From assembly GCA_030632175.1 (NCBI GenBank), contig DAOVVG010000011.1, positions 1 to 21,724 on the forward strand: a stretch of DNA of 21,724 nucleotides, given 5' to 3'. A program made the translations under genes and the position numbers. This document shows positions 14,377-21,724 of the stretch, in pieces. The notes beneath the pieces were generated by a model. It was not told where the DNA came from. It worked only from the letters and a program-made list of their open reading frames with translations, and searched no databases. Within the stretch, counting starts at the first letter, position 1. Every line of letters starts with the position of its first letter. Origin of the DNA: Gammaproteobacteria bacterium. GTDB lineage: Bacteria > Pseudomonadota > Gammaproteobacteria > UBA9214.

Positions 14377-15738
14377 ATGGTATTATACGCCCAAGTTAAT
14401 CATCCACAAGCAACAGCAGTGAGCAACAAGGGAAGTGCCGACATCCACAACGCAGCCACCGTAATCCCCCGACCAGATCATCCCATTTCCCGGGTTAATA
14501 TCAGTCCAAATGCGCTGAAGGTGTTGTACCGGCTGAAAGATTCCGGCTACCAGGCGCACCTGGTTGGTGGCGGGGTGCGCGATTTGTTGCTCGGGCGCGA
14601 GCCCAAGGACTTTGATATCGCCACCGATGCGCATCCGGAGGATGTGCGACGCCTGTTCAGGAATTGTCGCCTGATTGGCCGCCGCTTCCGGCTGGCGCAC
14701 GTGGTGTACGGACGCGAGGTGATCGAGGTGGCGACCTTCCGTGCCGTGCATGAGGCAGGCGCAAATAACTCGGTGCAGCATATCGATGAGGAAGGCCGCA
14801 TTGTCCGTGACAATGTCTATGGGGATATAGAGGGCGATGCCTTTCGACGCGATTTCACCGTCAATGCGCTCTATTACAATATCGCTGATTTCTCGATCAT
14901 CGATTACACCGCTGGCATGGCGGATATTGAGGCAGGGCTACTGCGCCTCATAGGCGATCCCGATACCCGTTATCGCGAGGATCCGGTGCGGATGTTGCGC
15001 GTGGTGCGTTTTGCCACCAAGCTGGGTTTCCGTCTCGAGGCGGCCACTGAAGAACCGATCACGCGGCTCGCCCCCTTGCTCGGCGATATTCCGCCGGCAC
15101 GTCTGTTTGATGAAATGCTCAAGCTGTTCATGGGCGGCAGTGCGCTGGCAAATTTTGAAATACTGCGGCATTACAATCTTTTCAGGCAGCTGTTTCCACT
15201 GACGGATGAGTCGCTGGCACATGAAGGCAATTTCTTTCAGGCGCTTGTTACCCGCGGCATGGAAAACACCGATGCACGCATAGCGCAGGGCAAGCCGGTA
15301 ACGCCGGCCTTTTTGTTTGCCGTGTTCCTGTGGCAGCCGGTGCAGGAGCGCGCAGCACAGCTGGAAGCTGCGGGAGAGCATTCGGTGCAGGCCCTGCAAC
15401 ATGCCGGTTCACAGATCATCAGCGAACAGGCGGCCGTGATGGCAACGCCGCGGCGTTTTTCTCTGCCCATGCGTGAAATCTGGATGTTACAGTTACGGCT
15501 TGAAAACAAGGGTGGACGTCGCAGCCAGCGTGTCTTGAGCCACCCCCGTTTTCGTGCGGCCTATGATTTTTTGTTGTTACGTGCAGAGGCCGGCGAAGTG
15601 CCGACCGAGCTGGGCGACTGGTGGACACAGTTACAGGAAGACAATCCACAGGAGCAGGCGCAGAAAACCACGCATGCGCGACCGCGGAAACGCCGGCGCA
15701 GGCGTTCCAAGAGTAAATCGGAGGTAAAGTCAGAGTGA
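14377..15738 (+). CDS. pcnB: Poly(A) polymerase I
   Basis: A 453-residue nucleotidyltransferase that adds 3' poly(A) tails to RNA and so marks it for decay. The N-terminal pattern TVIPRPDHPISRVNISPNALKVLYRL precedes the catalytic signature LVGGGVRDLLLGREPKDFDIAT (Asp78 and Asp80), then FRNCRLIGRRFRLAHV and RRDFTVNALYYN. This order matches E. coli PcnB and not a CCA-adding enzyme. The C-terminus is a basic tail (ARPRKRRRRRSKSKS) likely to bind RNA. The start is uncertain: ATG 14377 and GTG 14419 both lack a good Shine-Dalgarno, and the first 15 codons coincide with the opposing tRNA-Glu promoter. First gene of the pcnB–folK–kinase–panB chain; its stop overlaps the folK start. Confidence 0.95.
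   Translation: MVLYAQVNHPQATAVSNKGSADIHNAATVIPRPDHPISRVNISPNALKVLYRLKDSGYQAHLVGGGVRDLLLGREPKDFDIATDAHPEDVRRLFRNCRLIGRRFRLAHVVYGREVIEVATFRAVHEAGANNSVQHIDEEGRIVRDNVYGDIEGDAFRRDFTVNALYYNIADFSIIDYTAGMADIEAGLLRLIGDPDTRYREDPVRMLRVVRFATKLGFRLEAATEEPITRLAPLLGDIPPARLFDEMLKLFMGGSALANFEILRHYNLFRQLFPLTDESLAHEGNFFQALVTRGMENTDARIAQGKPVTPAFLFAVFLWQPVQERAAQLEAAGEHSVQALQHAGSQIISEQAAVMATPRRFSLPMREIWMLQLRLENKGGRRSQRVLSHPRFRAAYDFLLLRAEAGEVPTELGDWWTQLQEDNPQEQAQKTTHARPRKRRRRRSKSKSEVKSE
14382..14409 (-). promoter_or_regulatory. Promoter of tRNA-Glu, overlapping the 5' end of pcnB
   Basis: On the minus strand TTGTGG (complement of 14404–14409) and a perfect TATAAT (complement of 14382–14387) are 16 bases apart, placing the start about 29 bases before the tRNA. 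It occupies DNA that would encode residues 2–11 of pcnB if that gene began at ATG 14377, which bears on the true pcnB start. Confidence 0.65.
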
Positions 15739-16226
15739 CAGTACGTGTTTATATAGGATTAGGGAGCAACCTCGAGGATCCGGTGGCCCAGGTGCTGGAG
15801 GCGGTTGAAGAGCTGCAGATGATTCCGGATTCGATTCTGGTCGCGCGTTCCGGGCTATACGGCGGCAAGCCTATGGGGCCTGCCGATCAGCCTGATTACG
15901 TCAACGCAGTTGTTTCCATGGATACACTGCTCTCGGCAGAGGATTTCCTGGCGGCACTGACGCGCATCGAGGACCTGCAGGGGCGCGAGCGGGGCGGGGA
16001 GAAGTGGGGTCCGAGGATTATTGATCTTGACCTGCTGTTATACGGCAAGGCAAAGATCAACACGCCGGATCTAACGGTGCCGCATCCCGGTATTCGTGAA
16101 CGTGATTTTGTCATTATTCCGTTGGCGGAGCTGGCGGGGGATCTCAATGTCCCCGGGCAGGGGCGGCTGACTGCGTTGATCAATAAATGCGAGAACCATT
16201 CATTGAAGAAACTGGTTACCGCTTGA
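15735..16226 (+). CDS. folK: 6-hydroxymethyl-7,8-dihydropterin pyrophosphokinase (HPPK)
   Basis: A 163-residue enzyme of folate synthesis that moves pyrophosphate from ATP to hydroxymethyldihydropterin. It begins VRVYIGLGSNLEDP, has GRERGGEKWGPRIIDLDLLLYG around 83–104 with the magnesium-binding Asp97 and Asp99, and then PHPGIRERDFVIIPL. Length matches the family. The start is GTG 15735, overlapping the pcnB stop as GTGA; GGAGG at 15720–15724 lies ten bases upstream and supports it. The stop overlaps the next start (TGATG). pcnB–folK–panB adjacency is widespread in gammaproteobacteria. Confidence 0.96.
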   Translation: MTVRVYIGLGSNLEDPVAQVLEAVEELQMIPDSILVARSGLYGGKPMGPADQPDYVNAVVSMDTLLSAEDFLAALTRIEDLQGRERGGEKWGPRIIDLDLLLYGKAKINTPDLTVPHPGIRERDFVIIPLAELAGDLNVPGQGRLTALINKCENHSLKKLVTA

Positions 16227-16876
16227 TGGAAAGAGAAAGGCCCGGGTATATCGTTGTTGAAGGACCGATCGGGGTTGGCAAGACCAGCCTGGCGAAACGC
16301 CTGGCGAAAAGCTTTGAGAGCGATTTGCTGCTCGAAGGCGCGGACGAAAACCCGTTTCTGGAACGTTTTTACCAGGATCCCCGGTCCGGTGCATTGCCGG
16401 CGCAGTTATTCTTCCTGTTTCAGCGTGTTCGCCAGATAGAGGCGATGCGGCAGGCCGACATGTTTCAGCCGGTTCGCGTCGCCGATTTTCTGATGGAGAA
16501 AGACCGCTTGTTTGCCGAGCTGACGCTGGGCACTGAAGAGCTGAAACTCTACGAGCAGGTCTATGCGCATGTTACCGTGGATGCGCCGATGCCTGATCTG
16601 GTGGTTTATCTGCAGGCACCGGAAGATGTATTGCTCAAGCGTATTTCGAGGCGCGGTATCAGGTACGAACGCAAGATAGATACAGAATATTTACGTAATC
16701 TGTCCGAGGCCTACTCGCGCATGTTTCTTAACTACGATGACGCGCCCTTGTTAATTGTGAATACGGCCAGCATAAACCTGGTCGACAATGACGAGGAATA
16801 CGAGGCGTTGCTTGAACAGATTTACCTGACCAGGACCGGTAAGCATTATTTCAATCCGCTTTCTGCGGTAATGTGA
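16226..16876 (+). CDS. Deoxynucleoside kinase family protein
   Basis: A 216-residue P-loop kinase of the deoxynucleoside kinase/deoxyguanosine kinase family. The Walker A is EGPIGVGKTS (12–21), and YEQVYAHV is near 109. DFLMEKDRLFAE (88–98) stands where characterised members have the ERS/DRS region, and the arginine-rich lid is RISRRGIRYERKID (139–152). Such enzymes phosphorylate deoxynucleosides for salvage, but the substrate preference of this bacterial subgroup is not readable here. ATG 16226 shares its A with the folK stop, so it is preferred over the in-frame ATG at 16187 inside folK. Placement between folK and panB is recurrent in gammaproteobacteria and suggests a cofactor or nucleotide role, which is inference. 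Confidence 0.88.
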   Translation: MERERPGYIVVEGPIGVGKTSLAKRLAKSFESDLLLEGADENPFLERFYQDPRSGALPAQLFFLFQRVRQIEAMRQADMFQPVRVADFLMEKDRLFAELTLGTEELKLYEQVYAHVTVDAPMPDLVVYLQAPEDVLLKRISRRGIRYERKIDTEYLRNLSEAYSRMFLNYDDAPLLIVNTASINLVDNDEEYEALLEQIYLTRTGKHYFNPLSAVM

Positions 16877-17706
16877 CAGACGGCCGGATTATGATGACAG
16901 GCTCACAGCAAAAAACACCGGTTACGCTCAACACCCTGCGAGCGATGCATCAGCGTGGCGAGAAGATTGCCTGCCTGACGACCTATGATGCGAGTTTCAC
17001 TCGCGTGCTGGAGTCGGCCGGCGTCGAGATGTTTATTATCGGCGACTCACTGGGGATGGTGCTCATGGGTTACGAGTCCACAGTGCCGGTAACCCTGCCT
17101 GACATGTTGCACTATGCCGCAAATGTTGCGCGTGCCGGTCGGTCGGCGTGGCGGATCGTTGATCTGCCATACGGGAGTTATGAAAACCCCGATCAGGCGC
17201 TGGCCAACGCCCGGCGCCTGGTGAATGAGGGCGGGGCGCACATGGTCAAGCTGGAGGGTGGCGCCGACAAGGTTGCGATTGTCGAGCACCTGGTCAGTCA
17301 TGGTATTTCGGTGTGTGGGCACATTGGCCTGCTGCCGCAGTCTGTCGAGAAATACGGCGGTTACAAGGTGCAGGGGCGTGATGCAGCGGGTGCTGCCGCG
17401 ATACTTGCTGATGCCCTGGCATTGCAGCAGGCCGGGGTGGAGATGCTGGTGGTAGAGTGTGTGCCGGCTGATCTGACTGCGCAGGTAACCGCAGCGGTGG
17501 ATGTTCCCGTGATCGGTATTGGTGCCGGCGCCGCTTGCGATGGCCAGGTGCTGGTGCTGTATGACATGCTGGGCATTACTACCGGTCATCTGCCACGCTT
17601 TGTGAAAAATTTTCTGCAGGAAAATGGTGGCATTCACACGGCTGTCGCCGCCTATGTCAATGCCGTGAAAGATGGCAGTTACCCGGCCGCTGAACACAGC
17701 TACTGA
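16873..17706 (+). CDS. panB: 3-methyl-2-oxobutanoate hydroxymethyltransferase
   Basis: First committed enzyme of pantothenate synthesis, transferring a hydroxymethyl group from methylene-tetrahydrofolate to ketoisovalerate; 277 residues if started at GTG 16873. Landmarks: ACLTTYDASFTRVLESAGV, IIGDSLGMVLMGYEST with the metal-binding Asp, VDLPYGSY, MVKLEGG with the metal-binding Glu, CGHIGLLPQSVEKYGGYKVQGR, VVECVP with the catalytic Glu, and VIGIGAG. GTG 16873 overlaps the kinase stop (GTGA). ATG 16891 or 16894 would remove six or seven residues and fit the family equally well. It uses a folate cofactor, which makes the folK neighbourhood sensible. Confidence 0.97.
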   Translation: MTDGRIMMTGSQQKTPVTLNTLRAMHQRGEKIACLTTYDASFTRVLESAGVEMFIIGDSLGMVLMGYESTVPVTLPDMLHYAANVARAGRSAWRIVDLPYGSYENPDQALANARRLVNEGGAHMVKLEGGADKVAIVEHLVSHGISVCGHIGLLPQSVEKYGGYKVQGRDAAGAAAILADALALQQAGVEMLVVECVPADLTAQVTAAVDVPVIGIGAGAACDGQVLVLYDMLGITTGHLPRFVKNFLQENGGIHTAVAAYVNAVKDGSYPAAEHSY

Positions 17707-17714
17707 AGCGTGCA

Positions 17715-18566
17715 ATGGAAACACTGACGACCACCACCTTGCTGCGTGAATGCATCCGTGCGCAACGCGCACAGGGGCGGCGCATTGGCTTTGTGCCAAC
17801 CATGGGTAACCTGCATGCCGGCCACCTGCAACTGGTGCGGCAGGCAACCACACTTGCCGATTATGTCGTGGTGAGTATTTTTGTGAACCCGATGCAGTTT
17901 GGTCCCAGTGAAGACTTTGCGACCTATCCGCGTACTTTTGATGCCGACAAGGTTGCCCTGCAGGCCGAAGGGGTTGATTTGTTGTTCATGCCGGAGGTGC
18001 GTGAAATCTATACAGACGACCTCGAACAGGTGACACGTGTTGAGGTGCCCGGTTTTGAAGGTGACCTGTGCGGCCGGTTCCGGCCAGGGTTTTTTACCGG
18101 CATTGCAACGGTGGTCACCGGCCTGTTTAACCGGGTGCAGCCAGACATCGCGGTCTTCGGTGAAAAGGACTATCAGCAACTGGTTATGATAAAACGCATG
18201 GTGCGTGACCTGTGTATGCCGATCGAGGTGCACGGCGTAGAGACGGTCCGTGAACCGGACGGACTGGCGATGAGTTCGCGCAATGGCTACCTGGATGTGG
18301 CAGAGCGAGCCGGTGCGGCACAGCTGTACCAGGTGCTGGGCGAAGTGAAGGCGGGCCTTGAAGCGGGGGGCAGGGACTTTGCCGCGCTGGAGCAGCAGGC
18401 GATGGAGCGTCTGCTGGAGGCCGGGTTTAAACCCGACTATGTCAGCATCAGGGAGCAGGATAGCCTGCGTGTGCCTGGGCCGGGATCCAGCCAGCTGGTA
18501 GTGCTGGCGGCGGCCACGTTGGGAACCACGCGCCTGATTGACAACATCAGGTTATCAGTCACTTAG
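17715..18566 (+). CDS. panC: Pantothenate synthetase
   Basis: A 283-residue ligase joining pantoate and beta-alanine with ATP. The nucleotide-binding HxGH motif is FVPTMGNLHAGHLQL (His34 and His37), followed by SIFVNPMQFGPSEDF, PEVREIYTDD, FFTGIATVVTGLFNRVQPDIAVFGEKDYQQL and the KMSKS-equivalent MSSRNGYL. It begins eight bases after the panB stop and belongs to the same unit. The length is normal, and all hallmark segments are present. Confidence 0.97.
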   Translation: METLTTTTLLRECIRAQRAQGRRIGFVPTMGNLHAGHLQLVRQATTLADYVVVSIFVNPMQFGPSEDFATYPRTFDADKVALQAEGVDLLFMPEVREIYTDDLEQVTRVEVPGFEGDLCGRFRPGFFTGIATVVTGLFNRVQPDIAVFGEKDYQQLVMIKRMVRDLCMPIEVHGVETVREPDGLAMSSRNGYLDVAERAGAAQLYQVLGEVKAGLEAGGRDFAALEQQAMERLLEAGFKPDYVSIREQDSLRVPGPGSSQLVVLAAATLGTTRLIDNIRLSVT

Positions 18567-18600
18567 GGTTGGTATCTAAGTCAAAAGCTACCCGAATCTC

Positions 18601-18629
18601 TTGCAGTCTGCGGTCGGAGTCAGCATAAT
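18601..18629 (+). promoter_or_regulatory. Probable panD promoter
   Basis: TTGCAG (18601–18606) and CATAAT (18624–18629) with a 17-base spacer lie in the 102-base gap between panC and panD, about 40 bases ahead of the panD ATG. This suggests panD can be transcribed separately from panBC. Confidence 0.45.
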
Positions 18630-18668
18630 TACGCCTCGATTCTGGACGCAAGAGGCTGTACCGGTTAC

Positions 18669-19049
18669 ATGCAAATCACTTTGTTAAAATCCAAGCTGCA
18701 CCATGCCAATGTGACACATTCCGAGCTGGAATATGAAGGCTCCTGTGCCATTGATGCTGCCTTGCTGGAAGCCGCCAATATCCGCGAGTATGAGCAGATC
18801 CAGATCTATAACCTCAACAATGGCGAACGCTTTACCACCTATGCCATTCGGGCCGAGGAACAGTCCGGGATCATTTCCGTTAACGGCGCTGCTGCCCACA
18901 AGGCCAGCCCCGGCGACCGTATTATCATCTGCACCTATGCGGTGTTGTCTCAGCAGGAGGCGACTGCCTTCAAGCCGACGCTGATTTATCTCGATGCCAG
19001 CAACCGTATTAAAGACAGGCGCAACGCGATCCCGGTACAGGTCGCCTGA
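18669..19049 (+). CDS. panD: Aspartate 1-decarboxylase
   Basis: A 126-residue pyruvoyl enzyme making beta-alanine from aspartate for PanC. The proenzyme cleaves itself at Gly24–Ser25 (EYEGSCAID) to give a beta chain and an alpha chain with an N-terminal pyruvoyl group. Other family landmarks are LKSKLHHANVT, the segment around YNLNNGERFTTYAI, and GAAAHKASPGDRIIICTYA. AGAGG at 18651–18655 is a rather distant ribosome binding site. With panB and panC it completes the local pantothenate set; the activator PanZ is not seen. Downstream, ACTGTC/GACAGT (19062–19078) can form a hairpin without a T-run in the gap facing cti. Confidence 0.97.
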   Translation: MQITLLKSKLHHANVTHSELEYEGSCAIDAALLEAANIREYEQIQIYNLNNGERFTTYAIRAEEQSGIISVNGAAAHKASPGDRIIICTYAVLSQQEATAFKPTLIYLDASNRIKDRRNAIPVQVA

Positions 19050-19101
19050 ACTTCACTGAATACTGTCTGACGGACAGTCGACCACCTCGCTCAAACCTGG
19101 C

Positions 19102-21513
19102 TTACCTGTTCGCATAGCGATTCAAATCAAACAGCCCGGATTCTACGGGTGCCTGTTCGGCATATTCATCCTGAAACCAGTCTGCCGTTTCCCAGAAACT
19201 GTCATTGGTGCGGCGGATACCGTAAATACCGGCAAAGCGTTCGTACTCATCAAGCGTTTTGATGTTGACGAGACGGGAAGTAAAGTCCTCCAGTTCGTCG
19301 GGCTCCACCACGAAGAAGAAATTCGGGTATGAACCTTCCAGTCCCCTGACCACGGTCAGTGTGTCGTGGGCGTAATCACGGTTGTCGCGTTTGCTTTCGT
19401 CGGCGAGCAGGGAGGTGACGCTCAGGTAGGCCTTGTTGCGTATCAACGTATAGGCAAAGTCTGTTTCCGGGTTGCCTGTTTTGATGCGCACGAAGGCAAC
19501 ATCAGGAAAGGCTCTTAGACGCTCCCCCTTGATGTCGGCAATGGTATGCATGGCATTGTTGGCCTGTTGTTCAATGGTGTCGGTTTGTCCGTCAGTGCCG
19601 GTCGTCTGTTCGTAGCGGTCCAGATAATTGAGGCCACCTGTCAGTGGCCCCAACCGGTTTTCGATGTGGTCGTAGAGTTCCCGTTGCGGGTCATCGGTTT
19701 TGTAGCCGGTGACAACTTCCACATCCAGCCACTCCATGGGACCGCCGATGCTCTCATCCATGCCGGTACGGACGCCGACATACCATGAATGCATGATTTC
19801 CTTGCGGGGCCCAACGGGCAGAAAGGCCAGAAAGTTGTCCTCACCTTCCATGCGCAGAAAATCCATGTACAGGCGCGTAATCAGTTGATGTCCGACGTTG
19901 CCATACACATTGAAACCGGCAACCAGCAGGTAATGAATGCGTTCCAGCAACGGATAATCAATGATCCAGGCGCTTTCCGGGAAGTCACCGGCAAAACCGT
20001 TGCGCACCGATGCGCTGTCAAAATGCCGGAAAATAGTCAGTGCAGCGTTCGGGTTGGTGCCGTCGCCGTCCCAGATGTGTTTCATGGCAGAATCAATGTC
20101 CATCTCCGGTATTTTCTCGAACCAGGCCTGCCGTGCATTCATGTAATCGCGCTGGTAGCCGGCATATTCATTCCAGGCCTTTTTAATTCGCAGCAGGTCA
20201 CCTTTCTCCGAAGGTAGTTCCAGGTACTTTGCATTCGCATCGAGAAATTCCGGGTGATTGGAAGACAGGTCCTTGTCCGGGTCAAAGAAAACTACCCAGA
20301 ACTGGTCTTCAATGACGTTCAGAGCAATCTGGCCGCGACACACGGGACCCTTGATGAAGCCCTCAATAATAAAATGTGCATCATCCAGCAGAAAGCGGTA
20401 GCGTGACTTGACCGGTATCGGTCTGAACGCTACGAACGGATTGGACGAGATGTGCGGTTCATAGGAAGGCAGTTCGGTGACGCTGTACTCCGGGGTAATG
20501 AACAGTTCCCGGTAGCGGGCCATGCGTTGCGGAGACAGTTCATAGACCATGTGGCTCTTTACAACAATACTGGCATTGTAGATACGCAGGCGGTAATAAA
20601 ACGCTGCGCTACCCGGGTCATCAAAAGGCCTCAGTGTTGCAATTTCCTGAATCGGCTGTCCCGGTGGGGTGGACGACCTGACCAGTCGATAGAATTCCCG
20701 TGCCCCGGTGTCTTCAAAATGCAGGTGGGCCTGGAACAGGTGCTCGTAGATGTAACGGCTGACCAGTTGCTGTTTGTTGATCTGGCCGTTAAAAAATGTT
20801 TCCCAGTCCTTGATCTGTGCAGTGGCTGCAGCTGAAGGCTGCATTGCCGGTGGTTCCGGTGCGCCCTGTACCAGCCATTGCACCAGTGTTTTATATTCCG
20901 CATCACTCAGGTTGGGCATGGCATAAGGCATACCCCATGACGGGTGTTCTTTTGAGAAGTCCTCAAACTCGTCCCGTTTCGGACAGACCTGCTCGCGGCC
21001 GAGGCTGATATCCAGATCCTGTGACAGCTTGCCGGTGCGGGCTTGCGGATGCAGTTGTTTCAGACGCAACATCTGGTACATCACGGACTGTCGCAGATTA
21101 TCTTCCTTGTTGTGCGCTGCTTCGGCCAATACCGGATAAAATCCCCTGGCGCGCCATTCCGCGGTGGTGCTGGCATCTATAAACAGGCGGCTGGGTGCAG
21201 CACCGGTGATGCGTTCCCCGTTATAGACGCGTTCCTTGCTGGCACCCCGGCTCAGACCTTCGTGTGATGACAGCTTGAGCTGACAGGGGGCATCAACGCA
21301 GCCGTGACAGACCACGCAGCGGCGTTCCAGTACCGGTTTGATGCGCTCCCCGTACAGCATGGGTTCCTCGGGTGTGGTGACCATCAGCCCATAGTCGAGA
21401 TCAACCTGTTTACTGAGCGGCGAGACAGGTTTGCTGGAGCAGGAGGACAGTCCGAGGCAGGCTGCAAGTAATGCAAGCAGCATGAGCATGCTTGAAAGGC
21501 GAACGGAGATCAT
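19102..21513 (-). CDS. cti: Fatty acid cis/trans isomerase (heme-c protein)
   Basis: An 803-residue exported protein of the Cti family, which converts cis-unsaturated acyl chains of membrane phospholipids to trans and rigidifies the membrane under solvent or heat stress. The N-terminus is a signal sequence with two possible lipoboxes, LAAC (Cys19) and LSSC (Cys25), so it may be a lipoprotein. RRCVVCHGC gives a CxxCH heme-c site at 66–70. Later segments typical of the family include NPFVAFRPIPVKSRYRFLLDDAHF, FIKGPVCRGQIALNVIEDQFWVVFFDP, YPLLERIHYLLVAGFNVYGNVGHQL and FFFVVEPDEL near the C-terminus. Length is in the family range. It is convergent with panD and has no obvious partner gene here. 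Confidence 0.93.
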   Translation of the reverse strand: MISVRLSSMLMLLALLAACLGLSSCSSKPVSPLSKQVDLDYGLMVTTPEEPMLYGERIKPVLERRCVVCHGCVDAPCQLKLSSHEGLSRGASKERVYNGERITGAAPSRLFIDASTTAEWRARGFYPVLAEAAHNKEDNLRQSVMYQMLRLKQLHPQARTGKLSQDLDISLGREQVCPKRDEFEDFSKEHPSWGMPYAMPNLSDAEYKTLVQWLVQGAPEPPAMQPSAAATAQIKDWETFFNGQINKQQLVSRYIYEHLFQAHLHFEDTGAREFYRLVRSSTPPGQPIQEIATLRPFDDPGSAAFYYRLRIYNASIVVKSHMVYELSPQRMARYRELFITPEYSVTELPSYEPHISSNPFVAFRPIPVKSRYRFLLDDAHFIIEGFIKGPVCRGQIALNVIEDQFWVVFFDPDKDLSSNHPEFLDANAKYLELPSEKGDLLRIKKAWNEYAGYQRDYMNARQAWFEKIPEMDIDSAMKHIWDGDGTNPNAALTIFRHFDSASVRNGFAGDFPESAWIIDYPLLERIHYLLVAGFNVYGNVGHQLITRLYMDFLRMEGEDNFLAFLPVGPRKEIMHSWYVGVRTGMDESIGGPMEWLDVEVVTGYKTDDPQRELYDHIENRLGPLTGGLNYLDRYEQTTGTDGQTDTIEQQANNAMHTIADIKGERLRAFPDVAFVRIKTGNPETDFAYTLIRNKAYLSVTSLLADESKRDNRDYAHDTLTVVRGLEGSYPNFFFVVEPDELEDFTSRLVNIKTLDEYERFAGIYGIRRTNDSFWETADWFQDEYAEQAPVESGLFDLNRYANR

Positions 21514-21588
21514 AGGGTATGTGCCTGTGTTTTTTACATTGCAGGCAACTCTACCAGAACGAAGGGCGGCTGTTGATAGTGACGGGCT

Positions 21589-21621
21589 AAAAAATTACGC
21601 CCGGTTGTTAGCCGGGCGTAA
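21589..21621 (-). terminator. Rho-independent terminator for a minus-strand gene beyond the right edge
   Basis: A perfect 10-base stem (TTACGCCCGG at 21595–21604 with CCGGGCGTAA at 21612–21621) and a 7-base loop. Read on the minus strand it is followed by six T (complement of 21589–21594). No T-run follows on the plus strand, so it ends transcripts arriving from the right and insulates cti. Confidence 0.85.
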
Positions 21622-21656
21622 CCGTCGACAGCGTGTGTGAAGTTTGGCGACGCTTC

Positions 21657-21724
21657 CTAGTGTCCTCTGGAAGGTTGGTGTATCACTCGCATGTATGGTC
21701 TGACGCTGTTCCAGCCGGCCGGGA
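21657..21724 (-). CDS. Possible C-terminal tail of an unidentified minus-strand gene, truncated by the window edge
   Basis: One minus-strand frame reads PAGWNSVRPYMRVIHQPSRGH and stops with TAG at 21657–21659, 36 bases before the terminator at 21589–21621. A second frame is also open but would end inside the terminator hairpin, which is less likely. Twenty-one residues are too few to name a family. Confidence 0.3.
   Translation of the reverse strand, partial: PAGWNSVRPYMRVIHQPSRGH

Noticed and set aside
17047..17853. 268-codon open frame on the minus strand over panB and panC
   Set aside because: Antisense shadow of two clearly conserved genes; histidine-rich, repetitive composition typical of reverse-frame reading.
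19062..19078. ACTGTC/GACAGT hairpin between panD and cti as a bidirectional terminator
   Set aside because: Six-pair stem without T-rich tails; its position is suggestive but termination is not supported.
1..21724. CRISPR array, insertion sequence, prophage or attachment-site repeats
   Set aside because: No regularly spaced direct repeats, transposase, integrase or flanking duplications were seen; the tRNA-Glu has no obvious partial copy nearby.

Overview
The window is chromosomal DNA of a gammaproteobacterium outside the enterics. The housekeeping order valS–(small acidic gene)–holC–pepA divergent from lptF–lptG, then a tRNA-Glu and the chain pcnB–folK–deoxynucleoside kinase–panB–panC–panD, is a gammaproteobacterial layout. 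The species cannot be named from the sequence.

Region by region: (1) 1–371, minus: the N-terminal part of a DUF523 (TudS-like) cysteine protein that runs off the left edge. (2) 618–5731: a complete Rpf/DSF cell-cell signalling module. It has an RpfF-type diffusible-signal-factor synthase on the plus strand. Facing it on the minus strand is a two-gene unit, rpfG (receiver plus HD-GYP c-di-GMP phosphodiesterase) then rpfC (membrane hybrid sensor kinase). A small gene of unknown function with an apparent one-base frameshift (1572–1831, minus) lies between rpfF and rpfC. This block is clearly AT-richer than the rest of the window. (3) 6057–6278, plus: a DUF2970 membrane protein, tail to tail with valS. 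(4) 6280–11419, minus: valS, an unknown acidic protein, holC and pepA, the last three linked by stop/start overlaps. (5) 11563–13718, plus: lptF–lptG, the inner-membrane permease of LPS export, followed by a convergent RDD membrane protein and tRNA-Glu(CTC). (6) 14377–19049, plus: pcnB (RNA polyadenylation), folK (folate), a deoxynucleoside kinase, and panB, panC, panD (pantothenate/CoA), with overlapping ends from pcnB to panB. (7) 19102–21513, minus: cti, the heme-c fatty-acid cis/trans isomerase. (8) At the right edge, a strong minus-strand terminator for a gene lying beyond the window.

How the parts work together: RpfF should make a cis-2-unsaturated fatty acid signal. RpfC should sense it at the inner membrane and pass phosphate to RpfG, whose HD-GYP domain degrades cyclic di-GMP. 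All key catalytic and phosphotransfer residues of the three proteins are present. The unusual points are the convergent gene order, an extra degenerate receiver domain in RpfC, the small frameshifted gene inside the module, the AT-rich composition, and the absence of rpfB next to rpfF. The remaining genes are ordinary housekeeping, apart from cti, a membrane-lipid stress enzyme.
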